Assembly: GCF_000244975.1 (NCBI RefSeq)
Contig: NZ_CM001440.1
Coordinates: 372,001-436,000, forward strand
Length of the DNA stretch: 64,000 nt
Source of the DNA: Saccharomonospora cyanea NA-134
GTDB lineage: Bacteria > Actinomycetota > Actinomycetes > Mycobacteriales > Pseudonocardiaceae
Reading direction: 5' to 3'
Position 1 is the stretch's first letter. Each line of letters starts with the position of its first letter. A program made the position numbers and the translations under genes. The notes under the pieces are model-generated. The model did no database searches. It worked only from the letters and a program-made list of their open reading frames with translations, and was not told where the DNA came from. Below, piece after piece: positions 36,810-44,143 of the stretch.

Positions 36810-38231
36810 ATGAGTGACGACCGATTCCGGGCCGACGACCCCCCGCTGCCCGGTGGACTGACCGTTGACGTGATCGAGACGTCGTCGTTGGGTGACCGCA
36901 GCTACGTCGCCGCGGACGGCGAGGTCGCCGTGGTGGTGGACCCGCAGCGCGACGTCGACCGGATGCTCGCGGCGGTGGGCCGCCGGGGCGCGCGGGTGGC
37001 ACTGGTCCTGGAGACCCACGTCCACAACGACTACGTGTCGGGTGGGCTGGAACTGTCACGGCTGACCGGTGCCGAGTACGGACTGTCCGCACACGATGAC
37101 GTTCCGTTCCCGCATCGGGGATTGGACGACGGCGAGACGATCGAGGTCTCACCGAGGCTGCGGGTGCGGGCCGTGGCGACACCGGGTCACACCTTCCACC
37201 ACCTGTCGTACGTACTGGAGAGCGTCGACGGGCCCGTGGGCGTGTTCACCGGTGGCTCCCTGCTGTACGGCACGACGGGACGCACCGACCTGCTGGGGGA
37301 GCAGCACAGCGAGGAACTCGCCCGCCACCAGCACGCCTCCGCGCGCAGGCTCGCCGAACTGCTGCCGGACGGCGCGCACATCTGGCCGACGCACGGGTTC
37401 GGCAGTTTCTGCTCCGCGACTCCCGTGCAGGGCGACGCGTCCACGATCGGGGAGCAGAAGCAGTCCAATCCCGCCTTCACGCTGGCCGAGCACGAGTTCG
37501 TCGAACAGACGCTCTCGGGCCTGGACACCTACCCCGCCTACTACGCGCACATGGGCGTCCGCAACACCGCCGGACCCGAGCCGTTGGACCTGAGGGCGCC
37601 GCAACGCGCCGACGCCGAACAGCTCCGCAGCCGCCTCGACGACGGCGAATGGGTCGTCGACCTGCGTTCCCGCAAGGCTTACGTGCGGTCGCACCTCGCG
37701 GGCACGGTGAGCCTGGGGCTGGACGGGCCGATGGCCACCTGGCTCGGCTGGATGATCGACTGGGGAGCGCCGCTCACCCTGCTCGGCGAGACGTCGGAGC
37801 AGGTGGCGGAGGCGCAGCGCGAGCTGGCCCGCATCGGCATCGACCGCTTCGCCGGGGCCGCCACCGGAACCCCGGAACAACTCGCGGCCGCGCCGGAGCA
37901 GCTTCGCAGCATCCCGGTGGCCACGTTCGCCGACCTGGCCGAGGCCACGCGGCGCGACGCCGGGGCGCTCCCCCGTCCCGACGTGGTGCTGGACGTGCGC
38001 ACCGGCAACGAGTACGCGACCTCCCACATCCGCGACGCGGTGCACATCCCGCTGTACGACGTGGGTCACCGGCTCACCGAGCTGCCGCCGGGCGCGGTGT
38101 GGGTGCACTGCGGCAGCGGTTACCGCGCCACCGCCGCAGCGTCGCTGCTCGAACGCGCGGGCCGGACGGTGGTGGTGATCGACGACAAGTTCGACAACGC
38201 CGCGCCCGCGGGCGTGCCGGTGGAGCCGTGA
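36810..38231 (+). CDS. Persulfide dioxygenase-like beta-lactamase fold protein fused to two rhodanese domains
   Basis: This 473-residue fusion has a metallo-beta-lactamase domain (about 13-205) with ETHVHNDYVSGG (His70 onward), TPGHTFHHLSY and THGFGSFC. Two rhodanese domains follow, a degenerate one (about 255-335, VVDLRSRKAYVRSHLAG) without cysteine and an active one (about 365-470) with Cys434 in VHCGSGYRA. It probably oxidises glutathione- or mycothiol-type persulfide to sulfite and shuttles sulfane sulfur. The ATG at 36810 begins the conserved domain; GTG 36690, overlapping the previous stop, would add 40 unconserved residues. Confidence 0.83.
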   Translation: MSDDRFRADDPPLPGGLTVDVIETSSLGDRSYVAADGEVAVVVDPQRDVDRMLAAVGRRGARVALVLETHVHNDYVSGGLELSRLTGAEYGLSAHDDVPFPHRGLDDGETIEVSPRLRVRAVATPGHTFHHLSYVLESVDGPVGVFTGGSLLYGTTGRTDLLGEQHSEELARHQHASARRLAELLPDGAHIWPTHGFGSFCSATPVQGDASTIGEQKQSNPAFTLAEHEFVEQTLSGLDTYPAYYAHMGVRNTAGPEPLDLRAPQRADAEQLRSRLDDGEWVVDLRSRKAYVRSHLAGTVSLGLDGPMATWLGWMIDWGAPLTLLGETSEQVAEAQRELARIGIDRFAGAATGTPEQLAAAPEQLRSIPVATFADLAEATRRDAGALPRPDVVLDVRTGNEYATSHIRDAVHIPLYDVGHRLTELPPGAVWVHCGSGYRATAAASLLERAGRTVVVIDDKFDNAAPAGVPVEP

Positions 38232-38238
38232 ACCCGGC

Positions 38239-38928
38239 TCAGCCGTGGCCCGGTCCCTCCTCGATCGTGGAGACCGTGAGCTGGTTGCCGTGGAGTTCGG
38301 AGCGGGCGCACCCGGTGCCAGGCACTTCGACGAACTTCGACGCGGTCTCCTGCGGCGGGTAGACACGTAGCCCGCGCACCTCGGTGGGCGAACACGCCTG
38401 GGGGTCGTAGTTGCGGACCTGGGTGAACCCCACGTCGGCGTGGGCCACATCGCCCGGGTACAGCGTCAGGGCAGGCCCTTCGCCGCCGGTGTGCTCCGCG
38501 GGTTTGCCGACCTGGTGGCCGTCGTCGCCCGCGACGTAGGACACGCCGGGAAACCCCTGGAGCACACACGGGAAGTCGCCGACGTTGGTGAACCGCAACG
38601 GCCGGTACACCGTGCCCGCGGCGCCACCACCCTCGCCGAGCGACAACGAAAGCTCCGCCGACGTGCAGAAGTCCGGGTCGGGTGGAGGTTGTTCGGCCGC
38701 CGCTCTGGGTTCGCCCTTGCTGGTGGACACCTCGCGCGACTGGGCGTTCGCCTCGGTGCTCGTCGGCGGCGCGGATTCCGAGGCGGACGCGGGGTCCGAG
38801 GTGGCGGCCGCCGAGTCAGGTGCCGTGCCCTGCACCCGGTCGTCACCGCCGTTCTGGGCACATCCGGCCAGCGCGAGCGCCATGCCGGTCGTGGCCAGCA
38901 GTACGTGTGCCGTGATGGTGCGTTTCAT
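38239..38928 (-). CDS. DUF4232-type lipoprotein
   Basis: This 229-residue lipoprotein has lipobox LAGC (Cys23), a Ser/Thr/Ala-rich linker to residue 85, and a beta-rich domain with CTSAELSLSLGEGGGAAGTVYRPLRFTNVGDFPCVLQGFPGVSYV, typical of DUF4232 proteins on actinobacterial cell surfaces. Its four ordered cysteines probably form two disulfides. Function is unknown. The ATG at 38928 follows AAGGGGG. It converges on the persulfide dioxygenase gene with a 7-base gap. Confidence 0.8.
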   Translation of the reverse strand: MKRTITAHVLLATTGMALALAGCAQNGGDDRVQGTAPDSAAATSDPASASESAPPTSTEANAQSREVSTSKGEPRAAAEQPPPDPDFCTSAELSLSLGEGGGAAGTVYRPLRFTNVGDFPCVLQGFPGVSYVAGDDGHQVGKPAEHTGGEGPALTLYPGDVAHADVGFTQVRNYDPQACSPTEVRGLRVYPPQETASKFVEVPGTGCARSELHGNQLTVSTIEEGPGHG

Positions 38929-39058
38929 GGCCACCCCCTTCTCCGGGTCCATACCTCAGGACGCGAACGCCGACGGGCGGGGTTGCTTCGCCGGGGCAAG
39001 ACCCTCCGAAAGGACGGGCACACCCCCGATCGGATGAAGGCACACGAACGGGGACCGA

Positions 39059-39318
39059 CGCATAGTTATCGGTGACCGTGTGAAGCTCGCCAGGTTCGAC
39101 TACGAGCATGTACCCAGCCCGCAGCCGCACCTCACGCCCCTCTACGACGGCGACACTCTCGCTCCGTGCGACGAGGTGGACCTCGTTCATGTGGTGGTGC
39201 AGGTGCGGGTCGTCCACACCCTGGTCGGCACGTCCGATCGCGACCGGACAAGCGAGTTCCACGGGCCCACCAACCAGCCCTTGCCGCTTCCCCCACGGTT
39301 GACGTGGTTCAGGATCAT
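39059..39318 (-). pseudogene. Cupin protein gene, frameshifted and 3'-truncated
   Basis: The frame from ATG 39318 reads KGWLVGPWNSL and then fails. The neighbouring frame picks up at 39247 with PVAIGRADQGVDDPHLHHH and continues through NEVHLVARSESVAVVEG and LVVEPGELHTVTDN. Joined, these match a small single-domain cupin with its metal-binding histidines. A 2-base excess near 39248-39249 explains the break. The expected C-terminal strand after the last histidine is missing. Nothing else is recognisable between 38953 and 39058 or 39319 and 39544. Confidence 0.6.
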
Positions 39319-39544
39319 CGCCCCACCGTCCCCCGCTCACGGCAGTCGCCAGCGTCCGCAGTTCCGACCGGATGGTTCGCCAAGAAGCGCCCACCCTCCA
39401 AAGCCCGCTTCATGGCGGCGCGTCTGTGGTTGATTGGCGAGGGCAAAGCGTGGTCAGGCGCTGGCCGAGCCCCCTGACCTTCTGAACTGTGTTCGAGTGA
39501 TCGTCACCGAAGCTCGCGAGACGGGCTCGTCGAGGCACGCAGGC

Positions 39545-39973
39545 TCACGCCCCTGTGCCCTGTGGGAGGGACGTGGCTCCCAACTGGTTCATCAGGTGCA
39601 GGTTGTCGAAGTAGTCCCGCTCGCGGTAGATCTTGCCGTCGCGCACCTCGATCACGTTGCAGTACGGTGCCCGGATGGTTCTGCCCGTCGCCGGGACACC
39701 GGCCAGTTCCTGCTGGTGAGTACCGGACACGATCAATTCCAGAACCGCCGTTCCGGCGCCGCAGTCATAACCGGCGCGGACCTCGAAGTCCAGGTCCGGA
39801 AACGCTGTCGTATAGGTCTCCGCGGCCCGGACACCCGCATCGGGTCCGGATTCCTCCGTGCCGTCCGGGCCCACATAGGTGTAGTCGGGGTGATACATCG
39901 CGCGCGGCCCGTCGAGATCATGATTTCGGATGAGCTCGAACATCCGCCGTTGCAGATCGGTAGCCTCGGACAT
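39545..39973 (-). CDS. SnoaL-like / ketosteroid isomerase-fold protein
   Basis: This 142-residue protein has the small alpha+beta cone fold of the SnoaL/NTF2 group: LQRRMFELIRNHDLDGPRAMYHPDYTYVGPDG, then TTAFPDLDFEVRA and the late GRTIRAPYCNVIEVRDGKIYRERDYFD. Such proteins act as polyketide cyclases, isomerases or scavengers; the substrate cannot be told. The ATG at 39973 has GAGAGGAG 9 bases upstream. The same frame is open upstream without a stop into a degraded acetyltransferase. Confidence 0.8.
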   Translation of the reverse strand: MSEATDLQRRMFELIRNHDLDGPRAMYHPDYTYVGPDGTEESGPDAGVRAAETYTTAFPDLDFEVRAGYDCGAGTAVLELIVSGTHQQELAGVPATGRTIRAPYCNVIEVRDGKIYRERDYFDNLHLMNQLGATSLPQGTGA

Positions 39974-40079
39974 GGCGCACACTCCTCTCCGCGGCGATGG
40001 AGCCGTCCAACCTAATCCGCGCGCCAAGGACCCACCAGGGCCTTTCTGCCCCAGGGTCAAGTGAGCGCCGATAGTCGAT

Positions 40080-40294
40080 GTCCCAGGCCTGGTTCTGACC
40101 CCGTCCAAGGCGTTCGTAGAGTCGGATCGCGGCAGTCGGATCGCGGCCTGGTCCTTCTCCATGACGTCCAGCACGAGGCGTAGCCCTTCACCGGCTGCGT
40201 GGTCCATGACGGCACGGGTGAGCAGTTCGCCGGCTCGGTGTCCTCGGGTTTCGGGGTGGCCGAACAGGCGGCCCAACACGGCGATGTCCGTGGC
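40080..40294 (-). pseudogene. GNAT acetyltransferase fragment with a 14-bp tandem duplication
   Basis: Read from 40294 downward, the frame gives VLGRLFGHPETRGHRAGELL and GLRLVLDVMEKDQAAIRL, the acetyl-CoA-binding core of a GNAT enzyme. At 40120-40147 the 14-mer AGTCGGATCGCGGC is present twice in tandem, shifting the frame so that the expected YERLG appears only in the next frame. A further 1-base indel restores the original frame. The N-terminal third is absent, cut near 40300 where recombinase sequence begins on the other strand. Confidence 0.55.
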
Positions 40295-40342
40295 AGTGCC
40301 CTCGCCGTCTCGTGGAACACGGCGGCCGCTGCGTCGGTGTCC

Positions 40343-40591
40343 GTGGGTTCGGTGGCGCAGGCGGGACTGCCGAAGGGGTTCGGCCTGCGTGACCTGCGGC
40401 ACTACTTCGCCGCGGTGCTGATCTTCGGCGGAGCCAACGTCAAGACGGTCCAGCTCGCGATGGGCCACACGACGCCGACGGTCACGCCGGACACCTACGT
40501 CGGTTACTGGCCGGACGCCGTGGACCGGACTCGTTCGCTGGTGGACTCCGCCCTCGGTTGTACCGGGGATGTACCCGGCGGCACCGACTAG
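40343..40591 (+). pseudogene. Tyrosine recombinase (phage-type integrase) C-terminal remnant
   Basis: The last 80 or so residues of a tyrosine recombinase are visible: GLPKGFGLRDLRHYFAAVLI holds the catalytic R and HxxR-like region, followed by VKTVQLAMGHTTPTVTPDTY with the GH motif and tyrosine nucleophile, and a C-terminal VGYWPDAVDRTRSLVDSAL. The catalytic core upstream, including the first arginine and the DNA-binding domain, is missing. It looks like the scar of an integrated element, with its 5' end replaced at about 40300-40340. Confidence 0.65.
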
Positions 40592-40619
40592 CGCATCACC
40601 GCAGGTCACGCAGCGAGCA

Positions 40620-41111
40620 TCACCGGTAGTTGGTGAACTGAAGCGCGATGCCGAAGTCCTGGTTCTTCAGCAACGCGATGACCTCCTGAAGGTGGTCCTT
40701 CTTCTTGCCCGACACCCGCAGCTGGTCGCCCTGGATCTGGGCCTGCACGCCCTTCGGACCCTCATCGCGGACGAACTTGGCGATCTTCTTCGCCTTGTCC
40801 GACTCGATGCCCTCCAGGATCCTGCCGTTGATCTTGTAGATCTTGCCGGACACGGCGGGTTCGTCGGCCTCGAACGCCTTGAGGGAGATGCCTCGCTTGA
40901 TCAGCTTCTCCTTGAAGACCTCCACCGCCGCCTTCGCGCGCTCCTCGGTCTCGGCCTCGATCGTCACGGCATGCTCACCGGCCCACTCGACCTTGGCGCC
41001 GGTACCGCGGAAGTCGAACCGCGTGGACAGCTCCTTGCTCGCCTGGTTGAGCGCGTTGTCCACCTCCTGACGGTCGACCTTGCTGACGACGTCGAAAGAG
41101 GGATCGGCCAC
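40620..41111 (-). CDS. YajQ family nucleotide-binding protein
   Basis: This 163-residue YajQ/DUF520 protein begins [20 protein letters not shown] and contains the two ferredoxin-like halves, with [40 protein letters not shown] in the second. Members bind nucleotides, and one in Xanthomonas binds cyclic di-GMP. The GTG at 41111 has GAGG 9 bases upstream; a longer frame to 41192 overlaps the tRNA promoter and lacks conservation. It lies beside tRNA-Tyr, as in mycobacteria. Confidence 0.92.
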   Translation of the reverse strand: MADPSFDVVSKVDRQEVDNALNQASKELSTRFDFRGTGAKVEWAGEHAVTIEAETEERAKAAVEVFKEKLIKRGISLKAFEADEPAVSGKIYKINGRILEGIESDKAKKIAKFVRDEGPKGVQAQIQGDQLRVSGKKKDHLQEVIALLKNQDFGIALQFTNYR

Positions 41112-41228
41112 GTCACACACCTCGTCGTTTCGGCTGTTGGATGGCTCCCACCCTAGCCATCGCCAACCCCGCCGGTCGGGCGAGTTGGGCATTCGCTATC
41201 CTTGGAACCGGCCGGGTTGACCGGCCAT

Positions 41229-41310
41229 GGCGGGTTACCCGAGTGGCCAAAGGGATCTGACTGTAAATCAGACGGCTCAGCCTACGGGGGTTCGAATCCC
41301 TCACCCGCCA
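41229..41310 (+). tRNA. tRNA-Tyr (GTA)
   Basis: The acceptor arm GGCGGGT pairs with ACCCGCC (41303-41309). The anticodon loop CTGTAAA (41261-41267) sits on stem TCTGA/TCAGA and gives anticodon GTA. A long variable arm and GGTTCGAATCC T-arm are present, as expected for a type II tRNA. The CCA end is not encoded. Confidence 0.95.
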
Positions 41311-41319
41311 CAGCAGTCG

Positions 41320-41360
41320 AAACGCCCCGCTGACCTGGAAGACCAGGCGGCGGGGCGTTT
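41320..41360 (+). terminator. Rho-independent terminator after tRNA-Tyr
   Basis: AAACGCCCCGC (41320-41330) pairs with GCGGGGCGTTT (41350-41360) and is followed by more T residues. An inner stem CCTGG/CCAGG extends it. It is almost the same hairpin as the one at 44014-44054. The rest of the stretch to 41585 shows no gene I can support. Confidence 0.9.
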
Positions 41361-41585
41361 TTCGTCGGTGCGGCTGTGTGTGGCTGCATGCAGTGGGTCG
41401 CGAGCCAGTCGCACTCGGGGGGATCGTTCGACCGTGGCGCCGACCTACCGCGACGCCTGCTCTTGACACCCGATCCTGCCGGAGTTCTGCTGGAGAGGGC
41501 TGGTCAGACGCTTAGAGGCCAGAAGACCGAGGACCAACAGTTGTCCACCCGAAACATGTGAGCCGGCTCATGTGTGGAGGTGGTG

Positions 41586-41861
41586 ATGGCGACCTACGAA
41601 TACTGCTGCGCACAGTGTGGTCCGTTCGAGACGCGGCATCCGATCGGCACGGCACCCGACCGGTCGGAGTGTCCCGAGTGTGGTGGAGCGTCTCGTCGGA
41701 GGTTCACCGCGGTTCATCTCTCCCTGATGTCCAAGGAGTTGGGAGCCGCGCACGAGCGCGCGGAGAGCACTCGCGACGAACCCGAAGTCGTGTCGGAAAT
41801 ACCTGGCAGGCGTACGGTGCGGCGGCCGCATCCGGCACTTGCTCACCTTCCACGGCCATGA
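41586..41861 (+). CDS. fmdB: FmdB-family zinc ribbon protein
   Basis: This 91-residue protein has an N-terminal zinc ribbon with MATYEYCCAQCGPFE and SECPECGGASRRRF, i.e. two CxxC pairs, then a variable charged tail. FmdB proteins are found next to formamidase and acetamidase genes and are thought to be regulators. The ATG at 41586 has GGAGGTGG just upstream. It heads a likely three-gene operon with amiS and fmdA. Its composition is slightly less GC-biased than neighbouring core genes. Confidence 0.82.
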   Translation: MATYEYCCAQCGPFETRHPIGTAPDRSECPECGGASRRRFTAVHLSLMSKELGAAHERAESTRDEPEVVSEIPGRRTVRRPHPALAHLPRP

Positions 41862-41987
41862 ACGTGGACTGGCGAGCATGGGTCGAACCGTCAGGACCTG
41901 GTCGACACCCGCGCAGGTTCGTGGGCCGCCGAACGCAGCGAGGGTCGCCACATCGACGACTCGCGTGAATCGAGGAGATGATCGCTC

Positions 41988-42617
41988 ATGGCGGCTGTGG
42001 GCCTGCTGTACGTCGGCGCGGTACTTTTCCTGAACGGCGTCATGCTCTTGGGCAAGGTCAATCCCAAAGCCGCTGCCGTTCTGAACCTGTTCGTCGGTGG
42101 ACTCCAAGTGATCACGCCGACATATCTGATCTTCACCTCGGGTGGAGATCCGAACACCATCCTCGCCGCTTCGGGGCTTTACCTGTTCGGTTTCACCTAC
42201 CTCTATGTCGGGGTCGGCCTGCTGGCCGACCTGGACACGACGGGGGTCGGCTGGTTCTCGTTGTTCGTCGCTGTCATGGCCATCGGCTATTCCATCGCGA
42301 ACTTCCAGATCCTCGGAGACCCTTCGTTCGGTGTGATCTGGTTGTACTGGTCGTTCCTCTGGTTGCTGTTCTTCCTGGTGCTCGGGCTCAAGATCGAGCG
42401 TCTCACCACCTACACCGGCTGGGTGACCGCGATCCAGGGTTGGGTCACCGGAGCGATTCCCGCGTTCCTGCTCCTTGCCGGCTACTGGGACAACACGAGG
42501 TTGGCCGCGGTGGCGCTGGCGATCTTCGGGGTCGTGGTCTTCGGGGCGCTGATACCGCTGACCAGGGGCCGAATCCGTCTTTACCCGGCGGCTCGAAGGC
42601 CGGCGACGCCGATGTGA
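41988..42617 (+). CDS. amiS: AmiS/UreI family amide or urea channel
   Basis: This 209-residue membrane protein has six or seven helices and matches the AmiS/UreI family, which passes short amides or urea. VGLLYVGAVLFLNGVMLLG is the first helix, followed by GLYLFGFTYLYVGV, then WFSLFVAVMA and VIWLYWSFLWLLFFLVLGL. It lacks the pH-gating histidines I would expect of a Helicobacter-type UreI. The ATG has GAGGAG 6 bases upstream. Between fmdB and fmdA, it most likely imports formamide or acetamide. Confidence 0.88.
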   Translation: MAAVGLLYVGAVLFLNGVMLLGKVNPKAAAVLNLFVGGLQVITPTYLIFTSGGDPNTILAASGLYLFGFTYLYVGVGLLADLDTTGVGWFSLFVAVMAIGYSIANFQILGDPSFGVIWLYWSFLWLLFFLVLGLKIERLTTYTGWVTAIQGWVTGAIPAFLLLAGYWDNTRLAAVALAIFGVVVFGALIPLTRGRIRLYPAARRPATPM

Positions 42618-42697
42618 CGAGGAGGTTTCCGTTCACGGAGAGGGCAACAGTAGGCGACACCTGGTGAGAGGTCCACGAAGTGGGAGGAGAGAACATC

Positions 42698-43945
42698 ATG
42701 CCGGAGACCGTCTTCACCGTAGACCAGTCGAAGTCCATGCACGACCAGGACGTGCCGGGGCACAACCGGTGGCACCCGGACGTTCCCGTGGCGGCGATGG
42801 TCCGTCCCGGACAGGAATTCCGCGTGGAGTGCCGGGAGTGGACGGACGCGCAGCTCGGCAACAACGACTCGGCCAACGACGTGCGGGATGTCGACCTTTC
42901 ACGCTGCCACATGCTCAGCGGACCCATCGGCGTCGAGGGTGCCGAACCTGGCGACCTGCTCGTCGTCGACATTCTCGACCTCGGCCCGGTTCCCCAACAG
43001 GTCGGTGAGGCACCTGGGCAGGGCTGGGGTTACACCGGTGTGTTCGCCAAGGTCAACGGCGGTGGCTTCCTGACCGACTACTTCCCCGACGCCTACAAGG
43101 CGATCTGGGACTTCCACGGCCAGCAGGCCACCTCGCGCCACCTTCCGGGCATCCGGTACACCGGCATCACCCACCCCGGCCTGTTCGGTACCGCGCCGTC
43201 GGCCGAGCTGCTCCAGCGCTGGAACCGCAGGGAGCAGGCGCTGATCGACCGCGACCCCGACCGCGTGCCGCCGTTGGGTCTGCCGCCCTTGGAGGACAAC
43301 GCGCTCGCCGGGACGGCCAGCGGAGAGACCGCCGAGAGGATCGCCCGTGAGGGTGCTCGCACGGTGCCGGCCCGGGAGAACGGAGGAAACCACGACATCA
43401 AGAACTTCACCCGGGGCTCGCGGGTCTTCTACCCGGTCTTCGTCGACGACGCGAAGTTCTCGGGTGGGGATCTGCACTTCAGCCAGGGCGACGGTGAGAT
43501 CACTTTCTGTGGTGCCATCGAGATGGGTGGGTTCATCGACTTCCATGTCGACCTGATCAAGGGCGGCATGGAGAAGTACGGCATCACCACGAACCCGGTG
43601 TTCATGCCGGGAAACGTCGAACCACGGTATTCCGAGTTCCTGTCCTTCGTGGGTGTCTCGGTGGATCGGGAGACGGACGAGAACCTCTACCTGGACGCGA
43701 CCGTGGCTTACCGCAGGGCTTGCCTGAACGCGGTGGAGTACTTCAAGAAGTGGGGCTTCACCGGCGAGCAGGCGTACCTGCTGCTCGGTTCGGCACCCGT
43801 CGAGGGGCGCATCAGCGGCATCGTGGACATCCCGAACGCCTGTTGCACGATCTATGTGCCCACCGCGATCTTCGATTTCGATGTGCGCCCCACCGGTGAA
43901 GGGCCGGTGCGGACCGATCGCGGACAGTGTGCGGTCACTTCCTGA
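42698..43945 (+). CDS. fmdA: Formamidase/acetamidase
   Basis: This 415-residue enzyme of the acetamidase/formamidase family hydrolyses short amides to ammonia and the acid. Characteristic blocks are HNRWHPDVPVAAMVRPGQEF, NDSANDVRDVDL, IRYTGITHPGLFGTAPS, PARENGGNHDIKNFTRGSRVFYPVFV and LHFSQGDGEITFCGAIEMGGFIDFHVD. The ATG at 42698 follows GGGAGGAGAG; the in-frame codon 18 bases upstream lies within the ribosome binding site region. With amiS it forms an uptake-and-hydrolysis cassette for nitrogen. Confidence 0.93.
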   Translation: MPETVFTVDQSKSMHDQDVPGHNRWHPDVPVAAMVRPGQEFRVECREWTDAQLGNNDSANDVRDVDLSRCHMLSGPIGVEGAEPGDLLVVDILDLGPVPQQVGEAPGQGWGYTGVFAKVNGGGFLTDYFPDAYKAIWDFHGQQATSRHLPGIRYTGITHPGLFGTAPSAELLQRWNRREQALIDRDPDRVPPLGLPPLEDNALAGTASGETAERIAREGARTVPARENGGNHDIKNFTRGSRVFYPVFVDDAKFSGGDLHFSQGDGEITFCGAIEMGGFIDFHVDLIKGGMEKYGITTNPVFMPGNVEPRYSEFLSFVGVSVDRETDENLYLDATVAYRRACLNAVEYFKKWGFTGEQAYLLLGSAPVEGRISGIVDIPNACCTIYVPTAIFDFDVRPTGEGPVRTDRGQCAVTS

Positions 43946-44013
43946 CCGACCGCGTGCGTTCCGGGGAACGCGCGGCCTGCGGGCGTTCGGCTCCTCGCCC
44001 GTCACGGCAGGCG

Positions 44014-44054
44014 AAACGCCCCGCTGACCTGGGAACTCAGGCCGCGGGGCGTTT
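44014..44054 (+). terminator. Terminator of the amide cassette
   Basis: AAACGCCCCGC (44014-44024) pairs with GCGGGGCGTTT (44044-44054), with an inner CCTG/CAGG stem. The 5' arm and the next bases are identical to the hairpin at 41320, so the two form a direct repeat flanking fmdB-amiS-fmdA. Confidence 0.85.
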
Positions 44055-44143
44055 GTCGCGGGTGCGGGGACGGCCTCGGTGTCAGCGGCCTTCGAGGAGC
44101 GCCTTCGGTGCGCCCGCGGGCTGCGCGGGGCGCCGCTACAGTG

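Noticed and set aside
39080-39477. Small plus-strand frames opposite the cupin remnant
   Set aside because: No homology, no ribosome binding site, and the minus strand has the recognisable cupin sequence.
41376-41561. A 61-codon frame between tRNA-Tyr and fmdB
   Set aside because: It starts inside the tail of the terminator region, has no ribosome binding site and reads like random high-GC sequence.
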